Of a stretch of 64,000 nucleotides of DNA, positions 11,452-21,035 are shown piece after piece. The DNA comes from Blasia pusilla (lineage: Eukaryota > Marchantiophyta > Marchantiopsida > Blasiales). The stretch spans positions 27,218,001-27,282,000 of the forward strand of contig CM114273.1 of the NCBI GenBank assembly GCA_050084515.1. Direction: 5' to 3'. Within the stretch, counting starts at the first letter, position 1, and the number at the start of each line of letters is the position of its first letter. The translations under genes were made by a program, and so were the position numbers. The notes beneath the pieces are model-generated. The model ran no database searches. It was not told where the DNA came from and saw only the letters and a program-made list of their open reading frames with translations.

Positions 11452-12387
11452 GTCAAATGTAAATTTCCGAGGTTCCTTCGGAGGAAATAAAGGACGAGAT
11501 TTTTTCAACCCATAATGGTGTTTGTAAAAGTTTGCTGGAATATTTTTTGTGTTCTTTTAGCTACTCAGAATTACAATTCTGCAACCCGTATGATTCCGAC
11601 GGGTTGCAACTTTTTGCTTTTTGCCCACTGCAACTTTTTAACCATTTCCAGGCAAGCTGTCGGACTCCGACAGGTTGACCGCTTGAGTGATCGGACTCTT
11701 TCCATGTGAGACCAACTTCTGACGCATTGTGGCGGGCTTCTTAACTTTTGGCTCGTTCCCTTACATTCGTCAAACCAGTTGTAGGCTTCTTTTCTTGTCT
11801 AAGATGTGCAGGATTCCTACTACCTGTCTGATTGCCATTTCGGATTATCTCCGGCGGAGGCGTCGTGGGTGCAGGGTGGAAGAAAATCACTTCTAAAAAT
11901 TCTTTCCTTATGGATTGCTTTCTTACGGGTTGGGAGGGGTGCAGCTTCTCGGTTTCTCAGCCTTAGGATCTGATGTGTTCACATTTCACAAACTTGGTCT
12001 TGAGCAGACACCATTCATAACCAACAGAAAGTTGGTTATGGGGCAATTTAGGGGAGGCCATGATGCAGGAAACAATCCCTGCAAAAAGAGAGGTTGGCAT
12101 CCGGGTGGTCCTCCAACAAAAATACCAAGGGCACAGTCTTTTTGTTGACCGAGACAGGGAATGTTAAGAAACTTAGGCTCACATGGAGAGTGATGGAAAA
12201 ATGTTTGTAGTGGTCTTATGATGTCTCCTTTTTTTCGCCCCAGAAAGAGGAGGTTTTTAGGGCCAAATGTGGACCACTAAATACTCTCTTCTAAAGATTT
12301 CCTGAATTTGAAAGCAAACAAAAATTTCAAATATGTCAAAAAGTTTTGAAGAGAGGAGGCGGATTTGACCCCTTTTTTTGAAGAAAG
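11452..12387. other. 3' non-coding region of the transposon
   Basis: No supportable gene. A short open frame at 11915-12148 has no recognisable feature. The two last palindromes (11581-11607 and 11652-11678) lie at its start; the rest runs to the right inverted repeat. Confidence 0.5.
11581..11678. repeat. Palindrome cluster 5 (two copies)
   Basis: Two 27-nt units, one with CCCGTATG/CCGACGGG arms and one with AGCTGTCGG/CCGACAGG arms, downstream of the methyltransferase stop. Confidence 0.8.
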
Positions 12388-12430
12388 ACTCTCCTCTCTT
12401 CCTCTCTTCCTCTCCTCTCTTACTCTCTCC
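12388..12430 (-). repeat. Right terminal inverted repeat
   Basis: Pyrimidine-rich block whose reverse complement matches 756-793. About 20 further bases precede the duplicated target sequence at 12450-12458. Confidence 0.6.
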
Positions 12431-12449
12431 TGCCAAAATACCAGCCCCC

Positions 12450-12458
12450 CAACCCGGC
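12450..12458. repeat. Target-site duplication, right copy, of the 11.7-kb transposon
   Basis: CAACCCGGC, identical to 739-747; copy A coding sequence resumes immediately after it. Confidence 0.75.
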
Positions 12459-12910
12459 TAGCCATTGATCGTGAGAGGCTTACACCTGGTGTATGTATGT
12501 TGGACAACCGGAGTGGGATATTCCGATTGGTGAGTCCTACAGGACAGGTGTATAGACCAGATAGAGTCTTGTTAGACTCTGGTGCCCAACCTTTGATGTT
12601 GGGAAAGGCGGCATGTATTGGTTTGGATATTTGGAGGTCAGAGCTTGAGCCTTGCCCATTCCAAATTCAAACATCACTTGGAGGAGCCAATGATAGGTCT
12701 CAATTCATGACACGGGAGAAGTTGTCTGTACAGTTGAGACCAGATCATGCAACTGATAGCTCACGGTTGGGAGTACGTGCAGTGGTCACATCAGCCGAGT
12801 CGTATGATGTACTAGTTGGAGGAGCAGTATTGTACCCGATGGGTTTTCAGATGGGCTACTGGACTGAGACAACGTCTTATAGACCTGGTTGGTAGTCTGG
12901 GGATGGACGT
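12459..12910 (+). pseudogene. Copy A, segment 2: aspartic protease
   Basis: Continues the frame cut at 747. Contains RVLLDSGAQPLMLGKAA, the DSG aspartic-protease active site of gypsy pol, followed by FQIQTSLGGA and YDVLVGGAVLYPMGF (second conserved block). It stops at TAG 12893-12895 after SYRPGW, where copy C has CAG. Confidence 0.75.
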
Positions 12911-13589
12911 ATGAGCCGGGTTCTTGTGAGATTTATTTATGGGGCTCAACCAGGAGGGTCTTCCCAAACGGTGTTAGCATCTGTGGCTCGTTTTAGTGGA
13001 GTAGTCACTTGGCCAGGAGACTTTTTGGAGGATAATGTTTCTCCTATGGATTCTCCTGTGCATGAGGAGGTGGAGGAGGTCCCTATTTTTGCAGTAATGG
13101 CATCCTCATCGTTGGATGTGCCACTTTGGAGTTCAAGCGATGCACTACGGCAAAAGGCTGATCGCTTAGTGCAAGAGGCTTGGTGTGAGGCTGTTATACC
13201 TCACGAGGAAGAGGAGGCCCCACGGAGGACTCCTACTTCTAGTCCAGTTGGGTTATCCCCTTTGGATACTACACCCATTGTATGCCAGTATCCGCCGGAG
13301 GGCATTTGTGTGTTAGATCTCACTGGTTTGGCTACAGTGTTGCAGACCGGTATTCCTGTGCGGAGATACGTGTATGTGGAGCGAGGTGAGACGGCCCATA
13401 GAGTCTCATCCCGACATATCGGTCAGTTGATGCGGAGATATCTTGAGTTGTTGCCGCCATCAGCTTTTCGTGGGTACCAGCATGCTTTGCCGTCACACAT
13501 TGCACTGTTGAGGGCGCAGAACCTTGAGAGGGTTGGTCATGTGGATTTGGTGATTGCTGGATGGCCATGTTAGGCTCATACACGTGCTG
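12911..13589 (+). pseudogene. Copy A: N-terminal half of the embedded C5-cytosine methyltransferase
   Basis: An acidic linker (about 12930-13290) leads into the methyltransferase. SAM motif I reads VLDLTGLATVLQ; copies B and C have VLDLFGGISTGLA, so FGGIS is missing through a 15-nt in-frame deletion near 13320. Motif IV, VDLVIAGWPC, is present at about 13542-13570 with the catalytic Pro-Cys, but TAG follows immediately. Similarity of the complete domain (ENVP, AHRPRLWWTN) points to the DNMT3/DRM-like branch. Interrupted by an LTR element at 13595. Confidence 0.75.
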
Positions 13590-13687
13590 GTCATTGTGCG
13601 CCCCTTCATGAGTGGCTCCCATGTGTGTTAGATACTTTTGGGACTCTAGTTAAGTGAGTAGAAGGAGCTAGAACAACAATCTGCAAT

Positions 13688-14128
13688 TTAAATGGGATCA
13701 TTGGTGCCATTTGGACCAAGATGGTGGCAGCTCACAAATCAGATTGGGATAGGAAATTAGCTTCAGCTGTCCATGCTTACAACACAGCTGAGAAGAGCAC
13801 CACAGGGAAAAGTCCCTACTTCTTGGTGTATGGGCAGAACCCTCTCTCGGTAGTAGAGTTGGAGTTGAAGACTGATCATACTCTAGAAGGGCACTTCCAA
13901 CCTGAAGGTGGCATAGATAGCATGCTGAATATGATTGATGCCCTAGAGGAGGAGAGAAAGGCAGCATTAGAGAAGACCAAGGCCGTTCAGCAACAAAGGA
14001 AGATGAGGTTTGATAACCGAATATAGCATGATCCAGTGAAGGAGGGGGACATGGTGCTGATGTATGATAGTCGACCCCAAAAGTTTCCAGGAAAGCTACA
14101 CATTCGACTGCTTAGGCCTTATCAGGTG
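13688..14128 (+). pseudogene. Integrase C-terminal fragment of the inserted LTR element
   Basis: Encodes WDRKLASAVHAYNTAEKST, then TGKSPYFLVYGQNPLS and after a stop at 14024 KFPGKLHIRLLRPYQV, the pattern of a Ty3/gypsy integrase core end plus GPY/F-type tail. The N-terminal zinc finger and catalytic D-D-E part are absent. Confidence 0.7.
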
Positions 14129-14290
14129 AGGAGCAGCAGGGAAGTAATGAGGAGGTGAGGAGCAGCAGGGAAGTAATGAGATCAGGTGAGATCATGTGAG
14201 GAGATGAGGAGCAGCAGGGAAGTAATGAGATCAGGTGAGGAGCTGAGGAGCAGCAGGGAAGTAATGAGATCAGGTGAGATCAGGTGAGGA
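14124..14290. repeat. Degenerate tandem repeat, about four units
   Basis: Units built on AGGTGAGGAGCAGCAGGGA and AGTAATGAGATC recur four times just after the integrase end, probably around the start of the 3' LTR. Confidence 0.75.
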
Positions 14291-15533
14291 GCATCCAAGG
14301 GAAGCTCAAACCAGCTTGAGAAGAAGCAAGCTTGGGAAATGCTAGTTAGAACACGTTCAGAAGTAGATGAGGTCGAAATTTCAGGCAGTAGATGCCTTGG
14401 AGTAGATGCTTAGGGGAGGTAGATTTGTAGGAAGGTAGGAACCAGAATGCCGGAGAGAAGCCCAAGGAAGAAGAGGGCTCTCAACTTCACTTATAAATAC
14501 TCTGGTGGGTTTGCTTGAAGGCGGGCATAGACATCTTTGTTGGCTAGTAGACACTCGATCTCTTGAGCCAAGCTAACCCAGAGTTATGTGCTCCAGTCTA
14601 GGTAGTGTGTGTAGTGTGCTTGAAGGGGCTGAGAAGAAGAAGGTCTCTCATGTACTCTATGATTTTGTGATACAGGAGGTAGCCCTGTGAAATGAGTTCA
14701 CACCATTTCCTCAGATATCGAGTATGTGCATGATTGAGTGATGAGTTGGGGAGGGCTTGATGAAGGGAGATTCTTGGAGATGATTCAACTAATCATTCAA
14801 AAGTGTAGGGAGAGGACAAGAGGTTGTACCCAGAGAGGGGAGGCAAGCTTGGGTTCCAAGATTGTGCTCCACCAAGGTGTGCTTGGAAAGCTTGCAAACC
14901 GCCCACCTAAGCTTGGCCTTTGACACCAATCACATGATTACTTCAGGTGTGACAACCTGGACTTCGTGTCAGTAAGTGATAAGAGTTTGTGAGTGAGAGA
15001 GAGAGGGTCATGCTTGAGCTCCCCTATAGGTAGAAGACCATGGGCTCAGCCTGTTAAGTCTCCTACTACTGAACAAGAAGGGAGAACAAGCGGATCAGCA
15101 AGGTACGAGGAGAAGAAGAAGGTGATTGCACTACCTGATCGGTTAGGAGTTGGGTGTACTTTAGAGGATGCCTTGGTACATTCAACTAGTCCAAGGCAGC
15201 ACATTGGAGGACCTTATGCTGCCCTGGTCATCCTTGACTGTGAATACTAAGTAGAGTGTGCTTGTTGGGTTCCACTGGCCACTCCACTCAAAGCACTCAA
15301 GAGAAAGGAAGGAGTTTTGGTTAGTAGGGTGAGGATAGGATTGTGATACTGAAGTGGAGAGAGTTCCTCCAGCCTCTTAAGGTAAAGAGGTGGGGTTTAC
15401 AGTAGTTAAGGAGTACATCTTGTAGATCTTGATCTTATGATCTGGCCCTAAGCTCTTACATGGGACCGAACTGGTGGAACTAGCAACATTTTCACCTCGG
15501 TTGTGTGCTGGCCATGTATTACCTGGTGAGACA
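14291..15533 (+). repeat. 3' LTR region of the inserted element
   Basis: Non-coding sequence with a TATA box (14492-14499) and end GAGACA at 15533. The 5' LTR start is not resolved, because the 5' side of the element is truncated. Confidence 0.5.
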
Positions 15534-15627
15534 GTCATGGTGAGGGATTACACGACCCTAGGTCTCCATTATTTTGGGAGATGTTACGGGTGTTACCACA
15601 TCTTCAGGTTCATCAGGCACGTGCTCT
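15534..15627 (+). pseudogene. Copy A, segment 3: methyltransferase fragment
   Basis: 94 nt matching copy C 61311-61397 (GLHDPRS, then WEMLRVL), lying between two LTR insertions. Confidence 0.75.
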
Positions 15628-16629
15628 TGTTGCGCCCCTACTCTCCTTGAACGTCAATCTTTTAGTGTTGCGGAAGCGTACGTTCACTAGGACACGATCT
15701 CATCGCCGATCTGCATCCAAACACGCACTCTCGTTAGTCGGGTCCGGGCCAACCAGCGTTCCAACCCACCGAGTTCTCAACTCGGCGTCTCATCAAGCTC
15801 AACCTTCCTTAATTCCTAGTTTCCAAAACATGGCAAGTCCTTCAAGACTTGGAACAGACTTCCTGGTTAGTCCAAGGATCTGAAACGGCACTTGCGCGCC
15901 TAGCGATCCCAACTGTTCAAGGGACCTCGTGTGAGCTCCAAACCGAGACCCAAGTAATTGAGTCGCGGGGTGAAATCCAAGAGGGATGTCTAAAATCGCC
16001 TCAATAGACTTGGTGCAGGTTTTCCAACCCAACTCCCAAACTCGTGTTCCGTTCCATGCCCTTGAGCGCGGCGGCGGTGCCCAAAGTGGGGTTCGGGTTC
16101 CAAGCACTCTCGGAGACCTTCCTCCTTACTAGTACTTCTGGGGTTCTCCAATAACCCCCCTTTGGAAAAGGAGGGTCGGGCCCTTCATTGTGGCCCTCAA
16201 CCCGACTCCACTTACAGTCATTTCCGGGTTATTTTTCAGCCGTTTCTTATGCGTTTGCAGAGATCTTTAGTGCGTTTGAACCGGATTTCCATAAGCCTTC
16301 CAACGCACCCTTATTTAATCCAAACGCATCTTGGCGCTAAAAGTTATGGTTATAAATACAGTCGGAAACTCTCAAACGCTAGTGGCGTTCCAAATCCGGA
16401 TTCTTCCTTTTGGAAACCCACTTTCTAGACTCGACTTCTTTCAAGTCTCATTCCGCGTTTGGTCCAGGTTTCTTGGTCGCGACCACAACATCTGAAACGC
16501 GAAGCCTCGGTCACATCTCGTCTCTTGTCTCCTCTTCGAGACTACTCCAACGCGCTAACCATCTTAGCGTGAGCCCGCTAATGTTCCGATGTTCCGCTTG
16601 GCACTCGTTTGGTCATGAGGGTTGCGACA
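15628..16629. mobile_element. Solo LTR (1002 bp)
   Basis: Starts TGTTGCGCC and ends GGTTGCGACA; flanked by GCTCT (15623-15627) and GCTCC (16630-16634), a 5-bp duplication with one mismatch, inside the methyltransferase coding sequence of copy A. TATAAATA at 16351-16358. No coding content and no similarity seen to the other LTRs in the window. Confidence 0.75.
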
Positions 16630-16634
16630 GCTCC

Positions 16635-17433
16635 AGCTTACATTTTGGAGAATGTTCCATTGTTGGGTGGCACTCGGACCCGGATGATGGCGAGTCTTCA
16701 TGAGGTGCGGTCTTGGATTGGACCAGCGGTGTTGTTGGATGTAGCGCGAGTTGGCTCGCGTGCACATCGTCCACGCTTGTGGTGGACAAACTTGTTGCCT
16801 AGGGAGGTTCTACGTTGAGCATATGATGCAGTGCAACGGGATCCTTGCCTTACAGTGGATAGTATCTTGGATACTGGGCGACTTTCTCAGGTGGTGAGGG
16901 TTTTTGATCGGTCACCCATGGCAGTGGTGAACCGTGTGGGCCAGCTTAGGATGACACTACCCACATTTGTGAGTTTTCCCTCGTCACATGCCTATAGGGA
17001 AGGTGGTCCCGGGCTTGTATGGGATTCTCATGTGTGTTTGTTGGTGGAGCCTAACGCTGATGAGAGAGAGCGTGCGATGGGATTTGCTATTGGTGTGACA
17101 ACGGTTGCTTCCATTTGTGAGGCTTCACGACGTCATGTGTTGGGTCAGGCCACGAACCTGAATTGTTTGACCTGGATTTTCAATCTTGGGATGGCTGAGC
17201 AACGTCGACTTTGGACTATGTCTATGGGTCTTCCACCCCTTGTGATGAGCTCGATGGCTACCGGGATGGTAGAGACATCGGCTGGAGGCGAGGATAATAG
17301 TATTTTGCATCCTTGGAGTAAATGGGATGTAATGGCTGGGCATGTGGAGTTGGTTGCTCATAGTGGTGGAGGAGTTATTTGCTTAGATGATGGTATAGCT
17401 AAGGGTGTACCATCTTGTGAGGGGGTTGCCTAG
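16635..17433 (+). pseudogene. Copy A, segment 4: C-terminal half of the C5 methyltransferase
   Basis: Starts with AYILENVPLLGG (motif VI, ENV), then VLLDVARVGSRAHRPRLWWT (motif VIII; the layout resembles the DNMT3 IDA...AHRARYFWGN block) and, after TGA at 16816-16818 (CGA in copy C), the late motifs ERERAMGF and RHVLGQATNLNCLTW (motifs IX/X). A linker of about 70 residues then leads to the reverse transcriptase, ending at TAG 17431. Confidence 0.75.
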
Positions 17434-19012
17434 CAGCCAATGGCGTCGTCCTCTCCCTCTAGTGTGCCAGTGGAGGAGACTTGGGAGCCATTACTTGGGG
17501 CCAAGCTTAGGGGAGGTGAGAAACGACCCTTGACACAATTCCTACGTGCTTATAGGAGTTTTTTTTGCCTTTAGCATGAAGGAGTTGGGTGCTTTGGTTG
17601 GACCCGGTATACGGATTGATTTGGCTAGTGATTCGCCAATCTTCCGTCGTCCCTACCAATATAGTGATATGGAGAGGGACCTCATTCAGAGTAGGACGTT
17701 AGACCTTTTGGAGGCTGGATTAGTGGAGTTGTCGCATGGAGAGTATGCATCAGCCACTGTCATGCCTGCTAAAAAGGATGTGTATGGCAACTACACGTAT
17801 AGGCGGATGTGTGGAGATTACCGTCTTATCAATCGACAGACCAAGGCCCAAAGGTGTGCCATGCCTACACCCGAGGAGATCTTTGATGTGGTGGGACATG
17901 CAAAGATTTTTAGTACTTTGGATCTTCGGGGAGGATACCATCAGTTGCCAATTCGAGAGAATGACAAGGCCAAGACAGCATTTTGGGGTGTCAACTCTCA
18001 TGGCAAGGATTGTTTGTACTAGTGGAAATTCTTACCCTTTGGGTTGAAGAATGCACCTGCCGAGTTTCAGAGAGTGATGGACAAGATCCTAGCAGGATTG
18101 GATTTTGTTCCCTGTTACATTGATGATATCTTGGTGTTCAGTAACACGGTGGAGGAGCATCAGATACATTTGCAGATTATGTTTGAGCGGTTGAAAGATC
18201 ATGGTCTACGTTTGCATCCAGGAAAGTGTAAGTTCTTCCATGAGGATATTAAGTACTTGGGTCATGTGATCTATCCAAATGGTTTGGGAGTTCAGCAAGC
18301 AAAGGAGGAGCCTATTGCACTTATTCCTTGCCCGGTAGATATGAGTAGAGTTCGGGCATTCATGGGATTAGCGAACTACTATCGGAGGTATGTGAAAGGA
18401 TTTAGTGCTATGGAAAAGCCTTTGAACCAATTGCTGAAATCAGATCAGGAGTGGCACGGGGGAGATGATCAGGAGAGAGCTTTTGTGGAGCTCAAGGCCC
18501 ACTTGGTTATGGCGCCTATCTTGAGGAGACCTATCAGAGGGCGCCCACTTCAGTTACACACTGATTGGATTAGGTTGGGACTTGGAGCGGTGTTGACACA
18601 ACATGATGATGAGCACATGGAGTTTGTGATGGCCTATGCAAGTCGTTCGAATAATGCAGCGGAGTCGCGCTATAGTTCATATGAGGGAGACTGCTTGGCA
18701 ATAGTGTGGGTTGTGGCACACTTTAGGTGTTACTTGTTTGGCACACAATTTACCCTTGTTATTGATCACCAGCCGCTCAAGTGGTTGATGGAGTCTGACA
18801 AGCTTACAGGGAAGCTTGCACGGTGGGCTCTTATCTTACAGGAGTATTACTTCCAGGTGGTAAATACACCTGGAGTTGCCAACCTTGATGTTGATGGGTT
18901 GAGTAGGAACCCACGTACTAGCCAAGAGGATACAACTGGGGCTAGATGGCATGGCGAGGTTGATGAGGAGATGGTGCCAGGTTGGCATGCATCCGCCTTC
19001 AACATAGGTTAG
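17434..19012 (+). pseudogene. Copy A: reverse transcriptase and RNase H
   Basis: Ty3/gypsy type. IFRRPYQYSDMERDL, MCGDYRLINRQTKAQ, STLDLRGGYHQLPI, FLPFGLKNAPAEFQRVM and the catalytic CYIDDILVFSN are in order, then RNase H with LQLHTDWIRLGLGAVLTQ, SSYEGDCLAIVWVVAHFR and VIDHQPLKWLMESD. One frame change near 17560 (run of T) and TAG at 18020-18022 (CAG in copy C) break the frame. It ends early at 19012 because of an inverted insertion. Confidence 0.85.
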
Positions 19013-19051
19013 AGTCCACCCCTAACCTATGTTGGTTAGGGGTGGACTCTA
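19010..19051. repeat. Perfect hairpin from a small inverted insertion
   Basis: AGAGTCCACCCCTAACC at 19011-19027 is complemented exactly at 19034-19050, with a 6-nt spacer. A second inverted pair, AACATAGGTTA (19001-19011) and TAACCTATGTT (19023-19033), overlaps it. Copy C lacks the extra segment. Confidence 0.85.
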
Positions 19052-19053
19052 GT

Positions 19054-20250
19054 ATGGAGGACCACATGACATCTTACTCTAGTCAGAGGGTAGATGGCCA
19101 GCCTTCAGATCCTAAGGTTGAAGATGGTGGTACGGATCAGCGTGATATTCATGATGATGCGTTGGTGTTGGAGTTCCTATGGACCAGTAGGGTGCCAGGC
19201 ATAGTGAGTGCCAAGGAGCGAGACCGTGTTCTTCAATGTGCTAAGAGGTATAGATTGGAGGGAACACATATTCTCCGTTTGTAGGAGGATGGTAGAGTAC
19301 GAGTAGTGCCTGACAAGGCAAGTGAGGGAACGGCGTATGCGTTTCTTGATAGAGTGCTTAGTCATTTTGGTGCACCAGCTAAAGTGCTGACCAACCAGGG
19401 TACAAAGTTTCAGGGTGAGTTTCAGGTCTTGTGTGACAAGGCGTTGATTGATCATCGGACCACGTCTCGAGATCATCCAGAGGCGGATGGTTTGGCTGAG
19501 CGTGTGGTTTAGACGGTGAAGAGGGCATTACGCAAGTATGGCCTACAGAAGGGGCATCTTGGAGACTGGGATATTCAGTTGCCATGGTTAGCCATGGGGT
19601 ATAGGTTCAGTCGCCAAGCATCCTTGGCTTCCTTCTCACCTTATTTTATGTTATACGGCCGAGATCCAAACTTGCCCGCAGCAATTCGTCGGGAGTCTAG
19701 TGAGGTGGTGAACCTTGATGACCCAGAGATGTGGATGAGAGTGTGTTCTCAGCGGGCAGAGCTCTTTCGGAGAGTTATGCCAACAGCCTTTGAGAATCTT
19801 ACCATTGCTCAACACAGGGATACGTTGCGGTATGCAACCATTCGGGGTGGAGGTTATCGACCATCGATTTGTAGGTTCCATGTGGGGGACTATGTCTATT
19901 TACAGCAGATTGCACTGACAACGTTGGATATGACGGCAGGCGGCACTATTTTACGAGTGCGCGAGGTGTTAGCTTCTGGAGTTCTCATGTTGGAGGGTCG
20001 TGATGTAGTTGTTTAAAAGGACCATGTGCGTAATTGTGAGCCATGTCATCTTCCAAATATGGATGGTACTGTTGACCCAAGCTTAGCCATGATACGTGCT
20101 AGCTTGAGGTGCATGTTGTGTGGGTCTGCTGGTAACGTATCCCGTATGTTGGTGTGTGATCGGTATTCTAGGGGTTGGCACATGATGTGTTTGACTCCAC
20201 GTATGGATGTTGTTCCTACTGGAAGGTGGGTTGGTCCTCGACGAACTTAG
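19054..20250 (+). pseudogene. Copy A: integrase with degenerate C-terminal PHD-type finger
   Basis: After the pol linker, the integrase resumes with DKASEGTAYAFLDRVLSHFG, LTNQGTKF (catalytic Asp changed to Asn) and DGLAERV (Glu). About 100 residues found in copy D, covering the His/Cys finger and the first catalytic Asp, are missing between GTGCC and GACAAGG near 19313. TAG at 19510 replaces CAG. The C-terminus reads LRCMLCGSAG, LVCDRYSRGWHMMC: a PHD finger that has lost one Cys (CDRY for CDxC) and the last Cys pair; the intact form is in copy F. Confidence 0.75.
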
Positions 20251-20428
20251 GAGAGGTAGATGACTTGATCTTTGCATGATATGGATTACAGATGTGCGAC
20301 TAACGATGGGGCAACCTAGCACCTGGCCTTCTGATTCGTGCACCCACGAAGGTGTATAGCATGTAGTAGATGTATACGGCTACCTGGGAGTTAGAGCGAC
20401 CTAACCGCCAGTTAGGGGGGCGAGTTGT
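20251..20428 (+). other. 3' untranslated region of copy A
   Basis: Between the integrase/PHD frame and the LTR block; no gene seen. Confidence 0.4.
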
Positions 20429-21035
20429 GGTACACTTGTGCTTGTGGATGCTCTCGTCTATGTTATGTAGGTATGTGAGTATGGTATGTCAGCGATGTAT
20501 GTTGTATGACGATGTGGATTCTCACCACAGTTGTCATGACCATATGGATTATGTCGTAGAGTATAGTATGCTAGTAGAGGCCATACCTTATGTAGGGCCG
20601 TAGTGTCTAGGTAGAGATGCGGTTTCATACATAGGGTTTGGGGTTACTTAGTTGAGGGTGACTTTTCCAGTAGGGCTCGCTCTTATGTTGGAGGATATAG
20701 TGTGGAGTGCACTCAAAGAACATTTAGTTCTTTGAGTTGAGCCTGTTGTGTTGGGAGTTAGCCTTGGTAGTGAGTAGAGCTCTTGGCTATGGTGGTTCCC
20801 GCAAGCTTTGACTTGGATTCTCCCATCGTGGAGTGGGTTTGGGTCGATTGTATGTGATTCTATATGTGTTTTATGACAGTAGGTCTTTCACGGATTTCAC
20901 TTGTGGTACACTTATGCTTGTGGATCCTCTCGTCTATGTTATGTAGGTATCTGAGTATGGTATGTGAGTGATGTATGTTGTATGCCGATGTGGATTCGCA
21001 CGATAGTGGTCCTACCTGTTGGGCGTACGAGATGG
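20429..21035 (+). repeat. Copy A 3' LTR region with duplicated flank (X-Y-X)
   Basis: Block Y, 20532-20878, starts TGTCATGACC and ends TTTTATGACA; it recurs at 56297-56642. It is flanked by direct repeats of about 100 nt (GTGGTACACTTGTGCTTGTG at 20429 and GTGGTACACTTATGCTTGTG at 20904). The right repeat runs directly into gag of copy B, without a recognisable 5' leader for B. Confidence 0.6.

Larger units (their letters stand above)
748..12449. mobile_element. Large MULE-like DNA transposon carrying a ParB-methyltransferase gene
   Basis: An 11.7-kb insertion inside copy A. The uninterrupted homologue in copy C (about 60140-60175) shows the empty site, and the flanking sequence CAACCCGGC is present on both sides (739-747 and 12450-12458), a duplication of about 9 bp as is usual for Mutator-like elements. 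The two ends carry inverted purine-rich repeats. Inside are a minus-strand transposase relic with a C-terminal SWIM finger (1144-5122), a divergent plus-strand ParB/N4-N6 methyltransferase gene (6256-11451), and clusters of a 27-nt palindrome. The extreme ends do not match perfectly: the right end has about 20 extra bases between repeat and duplication. Terminal boundaries could therefore be off by that much. Confidence 0.75.
13595..15533 (+). mobile_element. Internally deleted LTR retrotransposon inserted in copy A
   Basis: Starts TGTGCGCC and ends GTGAGACA, flanked by GTCAT on both sides (13590-13594 and 15534-15538), so it is a genuine LTR-type insertion with a 5-bp duplication. Only an integrase C-terminus and a long 3' LTR survive; the bulk of pol is missing. 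TATAAATA at 14492-14499 is the likely LTR promoter. It belongs to a different gypsy lineage from the methyltransferase-bearing elements. Confidence 0.75.

Noticed and set aside
11915-12148. A 77-residue open frame as a third transposon gene
   Set aside because: No motif, no conserved neighbour, unremarkable composition; kept as non-coding.
20026-20250. PHD-like finger as an ADD domain of the methyltransferase
   Set aside because: It follows the integrase, not the methyltransferase, and in copy F is in continuity with the integrase tail.
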